DNA of 64,000 nucleotides from Cristatella mucedo (GCA_009760855.2 WPIO01000191.1:92501-156500), one strand, 5' to 3'; shown: positions 1-12,811, numbered from the stretch's first letter. Program-made: numbers and translations. The notes: generated from the letters alone by a model not told the origin.

Positions 1-262
1 AAGCCTCTCTGCAGAGTTTTGCACGAGCTGTTTTTGCCTGATTGCACAAGCCGATATCACCAGCTAGCAGTGATTTACATGAGTCGAGACCATTTGTCAA
101 AATCTCATCGACCAATTTGGATGTAGAATCCTTGTCTAATCATGATCAAACTTGAGCAACGTTATGTACATTAAGGTAGGTAGACTTGACTGTGAACCTG
201 ATGCGGTCATCCAGGGTAAAGTCACTTTTGAACTGGACGTCTAAATGAAAAATAATAATAAT
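1..262 (-). mobile_element. LINE fragment (RT C-terminal region)
   Basis: The reverse complement reads a decayed version of the family's TLDD.I...VKS.YL.VHN.A and ..LVDEI.TNGLD.CKSLLAG blocks. It is repeated at 10765-11026, in the direct segmental duplication. Confidence 0.6.
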
Positions 263-719
263 TTAATATTCGCACATTTCAATTACTACGTCAGATGTAT
301 AAATGTCTTTCAAGGCACATGGCAGATGCTTCACAGATAGCACGACAAAATTATTCGTCATGCAATTTGAAATGCCATCAAGCGTAACATTGCTCGACGG
401 ACAGGTGGGGGTCAAGATATAAATATGGTACAACAGAAAGATATAGAAATGCCAACATACAGATACAGATTGATCAAGATGTAGATATGTTACAGCAGAA
501 ACGGGATCAGCAAGCAACAAGCACAGAAACAATTTAGGACGTACCGATCGTTTCAAGCAAAAGGCCGAGTCTAGACTCCATGGAAACATTTTTTAATCAC
601 AGACGAACAATCGAAAAATGCTGATGTCGACAAGGGACCATCTCGTCAACCGTTTACAGCCTAGCTCTTTACCTTGTGATCTTTGTGATGATCTAGCTTC
701 TTTTTCTAGAAGATAGCCA

Positions 720-2560
720 AGCAAAGGAATTATATTCAGGCGATAGCAGCCTCCCACGTGGAATGCTGTCCCTCAATTCTTTGCAGCACCTTAATGTCTA
801 CATTCAAAGAGGTTACTAATAACCTTGTTCTGAAGTTCACATCAAAATCAAAGAAAATAAAGAGTCCTTTGCACCCGATTCCCTCTCCCTGCTTCTGCGA
901 TGAATTTATTGGCTTCTGCCATGCATGGCTAACGTATTTAAAAATGTCACTAGCCCCAGGTCATGTCCCAGCACCTTCCACAAAAGCTATTGTCGGGCCA
1001 CTACTAAAAAAAGTCACGCTAGATGAACGTGACTTGAGGAGCTGCCACGTAGCCTCAGCTCTACCGTTGCTTTCAATTACATTTGAACAAGTCGACGCAG
1101 ACCAGCTGAGCTCAGGTATTGAAACTTCAAACCTTATTAAATTTGAGTCTGAATCTTATAGCTAGTCACTCGAAAGAGTCACAATTGCTTCGGGTTTACA
1201 ACGACCTGCTTCGGAATTCAGACAAGGGTGGAATATCGCTGCTTGTTTTTCTCATTTTTCGGCAGCTTTTAATACAATCAATCGCCAAGTCCTTCTTGAG
1301 CACCTCTCATATTGACTGAGCATTACTAGCACTGCTCTGCAATGATTCAGGTCCGATCTCAGTGTAAGGCTCTGGAGTATTGTTGTTAATGGACAAAGAT
1401 CATCCGAGGTACCTCTGAAGTATGGATTACCTCAGGGCTTCGCACTTGGTTCTAATCTTTTCACGGTTTACAGTCTTCGTCTTGCCGATGCGATTGCCTA
1501 GCACAATCTAGGCTTTCACTTGTATGTTATTAACACCCTGTTACACCTTTGCTTTAATTCCTTCCAGTGCTCGTATGCGTCGTATTCTCTCAACTCCCTT
1601 GCTGCATATATTGAGGACATCTGCATATTGATAGAAGCAAATTCTCTTAAAATAAATCATGATAAAACCATCCTATTAGTTGTGGACAAATCCGGTGTGA
1701 TTCAAAAATTCGAAAGACTAGCGTTCAAAATCGGCTCTCAAATTCTTAATCTGCACGAAATCTAGGAGCAAAGTCCCAATTTATCGCTCCATTAGACATC
1801 CACGTTAGCTCCAAAATAAAGACTGCCTACTTTCAGCTAAATAACAGCATTCCGCGTGGGAGGCTGCTATCGCGTGGATATATTCCTTGATCTTGTCTAT
1901 CTTATGGACAAAAAAGCTAAATAATCGCAAGGACAACTAGGTTAAGAGCTAGCCTGCGATCAGTTGAGGAGATGGTTAATCGTTGACGTCAGCATTTTTG
2001 TATGGGCGTCCGTGATTCGACGATGATTTTATAGAATCAAGAATAGGCCTTTTCTGGGATCGATGAGTACGGCCTCAAGTATTTGTGTGATTGGGCTTGC
2101 TGATACCGTTGCTGCTGTAACTAACCTTATTTATATCTTGATCGTGCATACCCGTCAAACAATGCTAGGCTTGATTGCGTTTAAAATTGTATTACGAACA
2201 ATTTAGTCGTGCTATCTGTGCAGCATCTGTCACGTGCCTGGAAAGACATAAATATATCTGAGGTTGATATTGAAATGCATGACTATAGTATCACTATTGT
2301 TATTAATTTAGATGTCCAGTTCCAAAGTGACCTTACACTAGATGACAACATTAAGTCGAAAGTAAAGTCTGCCTACCTTCATGTACATAACTTTGCCAAA
2401 GTTTGATCTCGCTTAGACAGCGATACTACATCCAACTTGGTCCATGAGATTATGACAACCAATCTTGACTCCTGTTAATCACAGCTAGCTGGTGCTACCG
2501 GCCTGTGCAATAAGGCACTTACTGCTGGTGCAAAACTCTGCAGTTAGGCTTTACTGTCGT
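720..2560 (+). mobile_element. LINE fragment, decayed reverse transcriptase
   Basis: 758-1165 reads MSLAPGHVPAPSTKAIVGPL then LLKKVTLDERDLRSC (family: GxxPxxxKxAxVxPLLKK..LD...L.NYRP). 1119-1319 continues with SQLLRVYNDLLRNSDKGG and FLIFRQLLIQSIAKSFL in shifted frames. 1520-1765 reads LKINHDKTILLVVDKSG. 2209-2406 reads LTLDDNIKSKVKSAYLHVHN. Many stops and frame changes; non-functional. Confidence 0.75.
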
Positions 2561-2619
2561 GAGCATCTCAGTTGCCAGAGCATATCATTTCCTTTAACTT
2601 ATTCCCAAATGATAATGAA

Positions 2620-2803
2620 TATCAAATAAATCCTAGATGAATAAACAGCCTCTTTTTGTGCAACGATAGAAGAGCCTTTACAACTATCACCACCACTTGC
2701 AGTGTTTATAAATGATCGCCCACCTCAGAAATCGAACCCACAACCTCAGGACAGAGGTCGTAAAAGCAACCGCCTTATCTAGTGTGCCCTTACGGCTCAC
2801 CAA
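2620..2803 (-). mobile_element. tRNA-derived SINE, family A
   Basis: On the minus strand: GGCTCACC-like head in reverse, a box-A-like ACACTAG..AAGGCGGTTGC, a box-B-like GGGTTCGATTTC, then a hairpin (CCACTTGCAGTG-type) and the tail AAAGAGGCTGTTTATTCATCTAGGATTTATT. Other copies: 12812-12987, 20322-20500 and 48926-49103. This copy directly abuts a tRNA-Gly-like sequence. Confidence 0.75.
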
Positions 2804-2806
2804 AGT

Positions 2807-2876
2807 TGCATCGGCCGGGAATTGAGCCCGGGACGCCTTTTGGCAGGCGAGCATTCTACCACTGAACCACCAACGC
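2807..2876 (-). pseudogene. tRNA-Gly(GCC)-like sequence
   Basis: The minus strand starts GCGTTGGTGGTTCAGTGGTA and has loop CTGCCAA (anticodon GCC), a perfect T-stem CCGGG/CCCGG and a closing acceptor stem. The anticodon stem (CTCGC against AAGGC) no longer pairs, so it is probably a pseudogene or a tRNA-derived repeat head rather than a working gene. Confidence 0.7.
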
Positions 2877-3451
2877 TCACAACGCCTCAACATTCCATGA
2901 CGTGACAACGTTTTAATGAAGCGAAGAGACGGAAATCGCAGGCATCTAGAGAGCATTCACGCGTTTATTTACGAAGTGAAAATGAGAGATAGATGTGGCG
3001 GGCCGTGCATTGCCTGAGCTGGTAGGGTCACTGGCTGGCTCTCTGTACGATTGGCTTAGCAATGCAGTAGAAGAGCTAAAAAATGACTAGCAACGAAATC
3101 GTAGTGCTTTATCCCAAGGGGCCTAAAATAGGCTAGAAACTATCCAAAGAGTCCGTCTGTCGGGCTGGAGGCAGGGTGCTGCGGTCGGCTCGGCTGCAGC
3201 CAGAACGCCTTCTGCTCCACCGGATGCGTGGGAGACGGCCCTGTCTCAGCGACCGGAAGCTTTCTTGAATTTCAAGAGGGTTTCCTACTGTGATTCAAGC
3301 ATGCTCCGTGTCAGCTCTGCCAGCCAGTGCCGATAGGCGTGGTGGTTGGCATATATTAGACTGTACCTAGCCTCATCCAAGATGGCCGGATGATAGATCG
3401 TCCAAGATGGCCAGCTCCGAGAGGGTAATATTGCTGTTATTTTAAGTTGAT

Positions 3452-3640
3452 ATGCTTCTCATGGCAGTATTCACAGTGGCGAATGGCCTTGCTGAGTGGC
3501 CGTCCGCCTCCAGATTCTGCTCGTACATCAGCTTGGCCCACCAGAATAGCTCGGCTGACGCCTATCTGGTGATCTCGTTATGCAAGAGGCTTGAAAGTTA
3601 CGACCACATTGGTGCTGCTTGTGCAAAAAGTTTTGCGTGC
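3452..3640 (+). repeat. Repeated segment with conserved short frame, copy 1
   Basis: The frame contains MLLMAVFTVANGLAEWPSAS and SADAYLVISLCKRLESYDHI. A close copy is at 13613-13780 and a diverged one at 7285-7425 (LMAAFEGANALTTWLSASRL). The frame is conserved across three copies, but I do not recognise the protein. It may be part of an uncharacterised mobile element. Confidence 0.5.
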
Positions 3641-3689
3641 TCCCTCCGAAGCATGGCAGCCATTGAGAACAGCAGTGGGCATGCAACTT

Positions 3690-4030
3690 ACCAGTGAGCG
3701 AGTGAAGCCTGCACCGATTTCCGGGAAATAGACGGGATGCATACCCGTTTAGTGGGGGCGGGGCTGGGGCTAGAAAAGTGAATGGCGATCGAAGTGATGA
3801 TGGTGGCCTAATCTCCGGCGAGTAAGTGAGTTCGGTGCCTAAGCCGTTCGTTTGTTCGCCATGCTGTTTTCAACGAATTTCCCGAGAATTTCAGCTTTCA
3901 TGCACTGAATAGAATAAGGGGGTGGGGAAGACGGAAAGTAGATTGACTCTTGGCCTAGCCTCCCACGCAGCAGCCTGTCTGTTTGGGCGTAGTTTAGTAC
4001 CGGGCAACGATCGATGGGCTGCTTCGGTCA
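3690..4030 (+). repeat. Dispersed repeat, inverted partner at 8510-8890
   Basis: The stretch around GTTTAGTGGGGGCGGGGCTGGGGCTAGAAA is found in reverse complement at about 8790-8850, and similarity continues outward on both sides. No coding frame supported. The remaining stretch 4030-4640 shows nothing I can identify. Confidence 0.55.
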
Positions 4031-4639
4031 ACTCGCCTCCTGGAATGCCCTCGTGACTCAGCTCGGCTTGTCACTTTCTCTTTGATGCGCGAGAATTTAG
4101 TCTGGCGGCCCCGGAGGTTGCTCTAGAAAGCAGATTAATCATTGAGTGCTCTATTGATATCACTACTGCACGAGCAGCTCAGCCCGCTCAGCCAGCTCTC
4201 AGTAAGCCGGTATTGCTGAGCATGAACTGGGCGTGATACACGGATTCACCAAACACAGTAGTCTTTTTATAAGTCGAGCTCACTTTCGGCTATTTTCGAA
4301 TTTCTCACAGCACCTAATAGTGCGTCATTGCGTCGTCGTTTTCAATAGAGCTCAGTTACCTGCAAAGAACCTTTGTGCTCATCGCCGGAATACAGCTCAA
4401 TCTATAGATTGACGGCCATGTATTAGCAGCTTTTAACTGCTAGTAGCTCTCAGATTTCCGTCTCACCAGCATGAGCTGCAGACCGGGCTAGTAGAGCTTG
4501 AGAGCCCGGGAAAATCTCTCTATGAACACATCTATATCGTTTCTAGTTCGGCACTAGTTGACACAAGATGAGAAGCAGACAAGCTTCCGACAATCCTCGC
4601 TGTCAAGGAAACGTCTAGCAGGTGACTGAAAGTGAAAGG

Positions 4640-5935
4640 GGTGATTGGAAACAATGAAACAACGGAAGTTCCAGCCCCTTTCAAAGTGCCGTAGTCAGGC
4701 CACTACTCAAGAAAGCACCACTCGACCAAGAGAACTGGAGCAACATCCGCCCACTCTTTCTTCTGCCGTTCCTGTATAAGACACCGGAACGAGTCGTGGC
4801 AGAACAGCTGAACTTATATATTGTTACTTCAAACCTTGCCAGTAAGTTCTTGTCTGGTATTCGAGCTAAGCACTCTGCAGAGTCAGAATTGCTTCGAGTA
4901 TACAATAACCTACTTAGGAATGCAGACTTAGTTGAGTATCTCTGCTTGTTTTGCTCGATCTTTCGGCAGCTGTTGATACTATCGATCACCAAGTTCTTCT
5001 TGAGCGCCTATCATCTCGTTTGGGCATCACTGGCACTGCACTGCAGTGTTTTGGGCTGTATCTCAGCAGTAGGCTTAAGAATAATTAATGTGAACGGATA
5101 AAGATCATCCGAGGAACCTCTGAAATATTGGGTACCTCAAGGTTCGATGCTTGACCCTAATCTTTTAACGGTTTATACTTTTCATCTCGCCAGTGTGATT
5201 GCCAATCATAATCTAGGCTTTCGCATCCACTCAGTTGATACCTTTGCTTTGACAATGTATTCATCATTAGTTTTGACCCCTTTCAGCGTTTGAACACACT
5301 GATTTCTCTTAAAACTCCTGTCTGCCCGTATCGGTAACATACACACTGGGATGGCAGCTAACGTTTCCAAATTGAATGATGATAAAACCAACTTCTGCTA
5401 AATGGTTGTGAGCAAATCAAGTACGATTCAGAAACTAGAAAGGTTAAGGCTCGCATTCGGCACTGCCAGCATTTGTCCTATCAAAGCTACACAATATCAA
5501 GGCATTCTGTTCCAAAGTTACCATTCATGAGATAACAACATCGGCTCAGAAGTCTAGTCTGTCTGATCTCAGCTTCAAACCTATGCAAAAACTTGGGCTC
5601 CCTTAAACAACGATACTACAACTAAATTGGTCCATTATTTTGTGGCATCCGGTCTCGACCTCTGTAACTCACTACTTGCTGGCCTACCTGCATGTGCAAT
5701 AAAGCATACAACTTGTGCCACTCACTGCAGCTAGGTTTTTTGGTCGTGAGCGTCGCATTGGTCAGACCACACCACTTTTTGCCGATCGGCACTGGCTCCC
5801 AGTCAAGCAAAGCATCGACTCGAAGTTTCTGTCACTCACTTTTAGGTTCTTTCATTTTCCGGCTGCGCCTAATTATCAAAAGTACTGTCCAGCCAAGCTA
5901 AGCACGTACCAGTTGCTTTTCCGTATCTAATCGTT
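4640..5935 (+). mobile_element. LINE fragment, decayed reverse transcriptase
   Basis: Frames read KAPLDQENWSNIRPLFLLPF, VAEQLNLYIVTSNLASKF, SELLRVYNNLLRNADL and later PLFADRHWLPVKQSIDSKFL, the L2/CR1 order of RT followed by the HWLPV..RI.FK.L.L.. C-terminal block. Several frame changes and stops. Confidence 0.75.
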
Positions 5936-6059
5936 TATATAGGCATCGTAAACACTTCAAATCGTTTGGAAACTGTGCTTAAATAATAATATTAACAATA
6001 GCAATAGCAGTACGTTTGATGTAGTGTCCAAAGAAAACTCCATCTCTTTCTAAGCATTT

Positions 6060-6720
6060 TAAATTACAGCAAAGAAAACACGATCGAATGGCTATATATA
6101 CCATGCTCATCTACAGTAAGCACAACATGGTTGTGGGTGCCGTGCAGACAGTCAGCATGCAAATATGGTTACTGGCATCATTCATAGTCTCAGAATCAAT
6201 ATGAGATATGCTGGCATAACTGATTTTTAGCGATAGCCTTTCCACTTTCTGAATCACAATCAGTAGGCCTACAGCTAGTTGGGTGGTTTTATCCTTGATC
6301 AATTGAAGAAAGTGTGCTGCAATCGGCGTGTGCATCTCATCAATACTTGCAGCAAGGGAGCTGAGAGTATGCGACGTGCTGGATGTGATCAAAGCAAAGG
6401 TAAAACGGAGATTCATCTGCATAAAAGTGAACGCGGAAAGTGGGAGAGTATTACCATAACCAATCCGGACCAACCACATATCCCCAAGGTGCCTAATATT
6501 TTATAGATTCCTTAGATAATCTTTATCTACTGACATCAATTCTCTAGAGTCTCCCACTGAGATAGGACGTGAACCTATGCAATGAGGAGCCAGCGAGGTC
6601 CAGGCGAGGTGATACATGTTCGAAAGGATTCGGTGATCACCAGTATTAAAAGTTCGCAAGTTCCCAAACCCTGGAATTAACATCTCACGTGCCACATGTC
6701 ATCCCCTGACCTTACCATAT
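6060..6720 (-). mobile_element. LINE fragment, RT C-terminal region
   Basis: Minus strand 6479-6111 reads MQMNLRFTFALITSSTSHTL and LAASIDEMHTPIAAHFLQLI then KDKTTQLAVG, the family's CI.DI..W...N.LKLN.DKT block. 6695-6501 covers the preceding part. Decayed. 6720-7030 holds no supportable feature. Confidence 0.65.
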
Positions 6721-7034
6721 TACAAACCATTTAATTACGCTTCCTGTGCTGCAAAGTAACATGCCTAAAAAGAGACTGAGTTGTATCCGGGTACTATATC
6801 AAATTTAACATTGTCATTAATAAAATCGCAGGCCTCAACTTACCCCGTTAGAATTATAATTAGGTGATTGAGCAACAGCACCGAAGCAGATACTCTCGAA
6901 TAAACAGCATCTGTCAGCCAATCAGCCAAGGGTCTTGGGGTCTACAGATTCACAGATGATTTTGGATGATGAGGAGAACATTTGAGATCGGCATCCGCCA
7001 CTGCTAGCACATAACTTCACAGCAAAGGCGGCGT

Positions 7035-7035
<1 letters not shown>

Positions 7036-7081
<46 letters not shown>

Positions 7082-7087
7082 AGTGAG

Positions 7088-7161
<74 letters not shown>

Positions 7162-7245
7162 TACAGTAAGAGAGACAGAGATAGAGACAGTGAGAGACAC
7201 AGAGAGAGAGAGAGAGAAGGAGAGAGAGAGAGAGAGAGTGAGGCC
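7036..7245. repeat. (AG)n microsatellite
   Basis: About 200 bp of nearly pure AG on the plus strand with a few GGG/TGAG interruptions. It makes long artificial Ser-Leu or Arg-Glu frames on both strands. Confidence 0.95.
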
Positions 7246-7649
7246 CGGCCCCAGACAGATTTCCGGTCCGAGCAGGCGGGCAATATCGCTCATGGCAGCA
7301 TTCGAGGGGGCAAATGCCCTCACCACATGGCTGTCCGCCTCCAGATTATGTTCGTATGTCAACCTGGCGCTTCAGAACCTCCCAGCGGCCTACAACCTGG
7401 CAACCTCGTGCCGCTGGCAGGCATGATCGTCGCTGGATGAGTGCACAGTGGTGGGCCATGGAGGAGAGTCCAGGCCCAGATTTACCGAAGTGGCCACCTC
7501 CCGCATGGTTGCTGTTTTTAACGTTCGCTTATCCTTCCGTTAATAAATGTTCGATAGGAAACTCCTTAAATGTCAGTACGAGTATCGCCCCGTTTGCTGC
7601 ATCAAGGAAATTGGAATCTCCTAATGTCAAGCATGCGCGCGAAGAGGGT

Positions 7650-7960
7650 GCAGCTTGATAAAGCGTTCACCTATGTAATGTATCTATGTCTGTAACTCCA
7701 CAAAGTCATAAAGACCGTGTTGGCGTTACGCAGGAGAGTTTTGTATATCACACAGAAAGCCCAAGCCCCTTTCGGTATGCAGTACGACATAGCATAGACA
7801 AATACATCACACTCACCGAGCAAATTTGCTCGTGCAGTATTCATGCTATCGCTCTTGGATTAGAGCTCATCGAGTATTCGCCTCAGTTTCGCAATTCTTC
7901 AATACCATTGCTCAGCATAGTAATGGCTTTGTATTTGCGTTCATAGGGCCTCACGCTCAC
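7650..7960 (-). mobile_element. LINE 3' end, second subfamily
   Basis: The segment around CTGTAACTCCACAAAGTCATAAAGACC is the reverse complement of the tail at 60575-60690 (GTGAAGTTACAGACGGGGAT) and resembles 47500-47600. It represents the 3' end of a LINE subfamily whose C-terminus reads GPRLWNSLPQ. 7960-9290 contains, besides the inverted repeat at 8510-8890, nothing I can identify. Confidence 0.55.
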
Positions 7961-8509
7961 GAGCCACTACTATACAAGTGGAGCCTCTGTGACAGAAGGA
8001 CATTACAACCTCAGTGAGGATAGTTGCATATACGTGCCCTCCTTCCCACGAAGGTGAAGTATGAACTCTAGTAGGGTTCGGTGGCCGGGAGTGCTGAAAT
8101 TTGCTTCATCGAGCGTGGCATGACCCAGGCTAGGAGTCAGCCCCCCTCTCGCCGGAAGGTCATACACCTGTACCCAGGCAATTTTCGGTTGGCTTGGACA
8201 GGACGGCTGTGACGTGTTAAGGTTCACCAGCAAGGCTGATGCCTACGGTCTCGACCGGAGGATTGCTGGATGCATTACTTAGCGGATACTCGTCAATAGG
8301 GCTATTGGTGCCTTCTTACTTGGTCGTCATTGCCCTGAGGCTGAACCGTTGGGTACGGTTTGGAGCCGGCAGGCCTGCAGCTATTTCTGGTGAATATGAC
8401 ATGCCCGTTATGTGGGTGTGTGAGCACATTGACTCCCTTCGGACTAAATCTTACACATCAAAGAGAACGTGACAAGTTAAGCTGAGTCGCAAGGGCCTTA
8501 CAGGGGGCG

Positions 8510-8890
8510 AGAAGCACGGAAGCAGCCCGGCGATCGTTGCCCACGATAAGATGCCCAGATAGACCGCCATCTTACTCGGTCGTCAGACGGACCGAAAGCC
8601 AAGCAGGAGGCAGGGCCGACAGTCGGCATACTGTCCGCTTGCCCCCAGCCCTGAAACTATTGAGTGAACGGACAATGGAAGTCGCGTGAAATTTCTAAAA
8701 ATTGCATAGTAAGCAAACAAACGGATTACACACTGAACTCACCTACTCACGGGAAGTGCGGCTGCCAACATCACTACGATCACCGACTCACGTTTCTAGC
8801 CCCAGCCCCGCACCCACTAAATGGGTCATTGATGCCTCCGGTCTATCTCCGGGTAGTCGATGCATGCCTGCCTTGCGGCATGTCCACTGG
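8510..8890 (-). repeat. Inverted copy of the 3690-4030 repeat
   Basis: The reverse complement matches 3690-4030, for example TTTAGTGGGTGCGGGGCTGG. Moderate divergence suggests an old dispersed repeat. Confidence 0.55.
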
Positions 8891-9289
8891 GATGACGGGA
8901 ACTAGGTACAGGACAAGCGTCCGTTGAGAGAATTGTAACTCGGCTGTATATATACTGGACTGCGCAGACAGGAAGTTGCAGCATCCTGGCACCAGGCTCC
9001 GCTTCCAAAGCTATGTGCTTAACTGATATGGAGGCGACCATGGGGGCCATGCAATTACAGGACTCATCAAACTGCATCGTGCCTACAGAACGAGTTAGGT
9101 TTCCATGTTCTCGCCAGCATCTGGCTTGCTGGGAGAAGGCACAGTTTGAATACTTCACGAGGAAACTCCTCCCAGAGAAAGGTCGCATGGATCTCGCGTT
9201 GATCTCATAGAGACGGCAGTAGCTGGCTTTGACCCCATTTCTAAATTTAAACTTGGGTCATGCACTTCTCTCCCGGACGTCAAAGTTGG

Positions 9290-10640
9290 CTGAATATAGA
9301 CTGATCGATGACTCGTCTCTTCACTACAAAAAAGCAGCACAAACATTACTTGCTACCATCCGTAGGCAAGGACAGGCTGATTGACGGATTGAAGAACCGT
9401 CGCCCCCTCATCCTTGCCGCACCATCGTGAAAATTAAGTGCAAAAGGCCTAGTTTAAAGTAAGCCTGCCGTTTGGTTAGCGGAAAAGTGCACAATGTCAG
9501 AACACATGAGCCATGGCAGAGGAAGTTAATCCCCACCCAGCCAATGCTTTGCAGAACTCGTCAGTTTTTACCCTCATTTAAAATGTCATAAAGTCAGGAA
9601 ATATTATGTTGTCAGTCGAAATTGAGTTTTTGGTTTTGGAAATTATTAAGGCACGGTCGCCACTGGCTTTGAGCTTGGTTCGAGGTGACGCTACAAGACT
9701 TTTGAAATGAAGAACATTACAGCAGAAGATGTAGTTAGGACAGTTCAACGGTAAAGGAAGAGACTGGAGGGACCAAAAGAGGAAGTCACAGATCCTTTCA
9801 GTAGGTACGCCGCTTGATCGGCGGGGGGGGGCAGTACATGTCGGCGAGCAGTGGTGGGATGTGGCAAAACTGCGTCGCTCACGACCAAAAGTCTGGTAGA
9901 CCAGCAAGCAGGGAGTCACGGAAGTCGAGAAAGAATGTCGCAAATTCATGGACCAGTTTTAATGCTGTATCCCTGAATTAGCAATGCCAAATTTTATTAA
10001 TGATACGTAACTGAAAGTAGGCAGACTTGACTGAGGAGCTTATGTCGTCTAATAAATGGTCACTTTTGACGAGTACACCTAAATTTTATGAAGATTCAAC
10101 AGTAGACGCACGGGCTCCGGCGAATTTAAGCTTCAAAATTTCCAGCTTCAGACTCAAACTTGGCTTGCCTTCAACTAATAAGCAGGTTGTTTAACCGTTC
10201 TATGTAAGAACGTTAGCTGCCATCCAAGTGCTGATGTCATCAATGCGTGCAGAAAGGTAGCTGAAAAAACTCGACATGGTCGACGGGTAAGACTAATCGT
10301 AGCACAAATATTCAAGCTTCGCTTCGGAAGCACAGCATACTTTGGTGAAATCTCGGAGATTCCCGATGTGAAAGCTCGAGCATTGGTTCAGGCAGGCCCT
10401 GCAGTAGCGTCGGCAGCACCTGGGTTTCTCGGTACGCTGGACGAAAGCACGTGGGGTCTTTGCTGTGGCAGAGAAGAAGAGCTTCAGATGTTCGACGAGT
10501 GCCGATGGACGGCATGGCCAGGTGCCGAAGCTGCAACTGTGGCATTGCTTCAGGAGCGCTCTGAACTTTGAAGTGTCGGCGATTCACACGTGCACGAGTG
10601 CTAGTGTGCAGTTTGGCTGTTCAGTAGGGTCGGCAGTTAA
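9290..10640. repeat. Left arm of ~1.35 kb inverted duplication
   Basis: The reverse complement matches 14740-16130 over most of its length. Examples: the region around TGGTAGACCAGCAAGCAGGG at 9890 against 15500, and CATGGCCAGGTGCCGAAGC at 10515 against 14850. About 9480-10280 is itself a minus-strand LINE 3' fragment (FGRERRSFATSHHCSPTC, HWLPV region decayed). Confidence 0.75.
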
Positions 10641-11396
10641 CCTGTTTGAGGAAAGGGACTTAAAATTGAGTGTCAGAATCTTGAAGTATTTCATTAATTA
10701 ATCGGGAGTCAGTGCAAGTCGGCGAGAAGGATATGCTGTGGCAACTGTGATTCTCACAACAGTAAAGCCTCTCTGCAGAGTTTTGCACGAGCTGTTTTTG
10801 CCTGATTGCACAGGCCGATGTCACCAGCTAGCAGTGACTTACATGAGTCGAGACCGTTTGTCAAAATCTCATCGACCAATTTGGATGTAGAATCCTTGTC
10901 TAATCACGATCAAATTTGAGCAACCTTATTCACATGAAGGTAGGTAGACTTGACTGTGAACCTGATGCGGTCATCCAGGGTAAAGTCACTTTTGAACTGG
11001 ACGTCTAAATGAAAAATAATAATAATTTAATATTCGCACATTTCAATTACTACGTCAGATGTATAAATGTCTTTCAAGGCACATGGCAGATGCTTCACAG
11101 ATAGCACGACAAAATTATTCGTCATACAATTTGAAATGCCATCAAGCGTAACATTGCTCGACGGACAGGTGCAGGGTCAAGATATAAATATTGTACAGCA
11201 GAAAGATATAGAAATTTCAACATATAGATACAGATACAGATCAAGATGTAGACATGTTACAGCAGAAACACGATCAGCAAGCAACAAGCACAGAAACAAT
11301 TTAGGACGTACCGGTCTTCCTAGCAAAGGCCGAGTCTAGATTTTATGGAAAAATTGTTCAATCACAGACGAACAATCAAAAAATGCTGATGTCGAC

Positions 11397-12215
11397 AATA
11401 ATAATAATTAATAATAATGATTCACTTGATAAAGCGCCCTCAGAGAACTTAATCTCTCTCTAGGTGCTTTACATTTGCTGCAAAGTGAAATGCAATTGAA
11501 TGGTAAGTAAAATCATGCTTGAAAAACAAACAAAATGAATAATATGTTAGGAGTGACATGCACAGGGTCAGCATGTGAATGTGGTTAGTGGCAGAATGCA
11601 CAGTGTCAGCACGCATAAGCACATCAAGGACGAATCACAGGGACCCACTAAATGCTGTCCTAAATATTTGTGCTTTTAGGTTCCTTTTAAATGTGGTCAG
11701 GTCAGGGGATGTTCTGACGCAGATCGGGAGGGAGTTCCAGGCTGTGGGAGCATACGAACTAAATGCACGACAAGTCAACCATCTCGTCATCCGTGTACAG
11801 GCTCTTTACCTTGTGATAGCTTCATTCTATGGCTCCAGCCTATCTCTCCGATATACTCCCCCATCAGGCCAAGCATCGTACCACCCGCGTTTTGGTATCC
11901 AACAGTCCACAAATTCCTCGTACAAACCTTAAATCCTTCGGAGACCGTGTATTTAGTTCATATGCTCCCAAAGCCTGGAACTCTCTGCCGACCTGCGTCA
12001 GAACATCTCCTGACCTGGCCACATTTAAAAGGAACTTAAAAACACGCCTATTTAGGACAGCATTTAGTAGGTCCCTGTGATCCGTACTTCATGTGCTTAT
12101 GCGTGCTGACACTGTGCATTCAGCCACTAACAACATTTGCATGTTATTGCATGAAAGAGATTAATTTCTCTGTGAGCGTTTTATCAAGTGCAGTATTATT
12201 ATTATTATTATCCTT
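11397..12215. mobile_element. Two inverted LINE 3' ends, tail to tail outward
   Basis: 11397-11780 (minus) and 11829-12215 (plus) are inverted copies of the same LINE 3' end with (TAA)n at the left edge and (ATT)n at the right. The plus copy reads APAYLSDILPHQAKHRTTRV, LKSFGDRVFSSYAPKAWNSL and FKRNLKTRLFRTAFSRSL stop, the hallmark C-terminus of L2/CR1-clade ORF2, then a 3' UTR ending in the hairpin-containing tail. Confidence 0.82.
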
Positions 12216-12224
12216 GTGATGATC

Positions 12225-12760
12225 TAGCTTCTTTTTCTAGAAGATAGCCAAGCACAGGAATTATATTTAGGCGATAGCAGCCTCCCACGTGGAATGCTGT
12301 CCCTCAATTCTTTGCAGCACCTTAATGTCTACATTCAAAGAGGTTACTAATAACCTTGTTCTGAAGTTCACATCAAAATCAAAGAAGATAAATAAATCCT
12401 TTGCACCCGATTCCCTCTCCCTGCTTCTAGGATGCATTTATTTGCTTCTGCCATGCATGGCTAACGTATTTAAAATGTCACTAGCCCCAGGTCATGTTCC
12501 AGCACCTTTCAAAAAAGCTATAGTCGGGCCACTACTCAAAAAAGTCACGCTAGATGAACATGACTTGAGGAGCTGCCATGTAGCCTCAGCTCTACCGTTG
12601 CTTTCAAAGACATTGGAACAAGTCGAGGCAGACCAGCTGAACTCATGAATTGAAACTTCAAACCTTATTAAATTCGAGTCTGAATCTTATTGCTAGTCAC
12701 TGGAAAGAGTCGCAATAGCATCGGGTGTACAACGACCTGCTTCGGAATTCAGACAAGGGT
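12225..12760 (+). mobile_element. LINE fragment (RT), duplicate of 720-1205
   Basis: Same decayed frame as 758-1165: MSLAPGHVPAPFKKAIVGPL and LDEHDLRSCHVASALPLLSK. Slightly closer to the family consensus (FKKA rather than STKA). Confidence 0.75.
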
Positions 12761-12811
12761 AGAAAGCATATCATTTCCTTTAACTTACTCCCAACTGATA
12801 ATGAATATTAA

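Noticed and set aside
2807-2876. Functional tRNA-Gly gene
   Set aside because: Anticodon stem cannot pair and the second copy has lost the anticodon.
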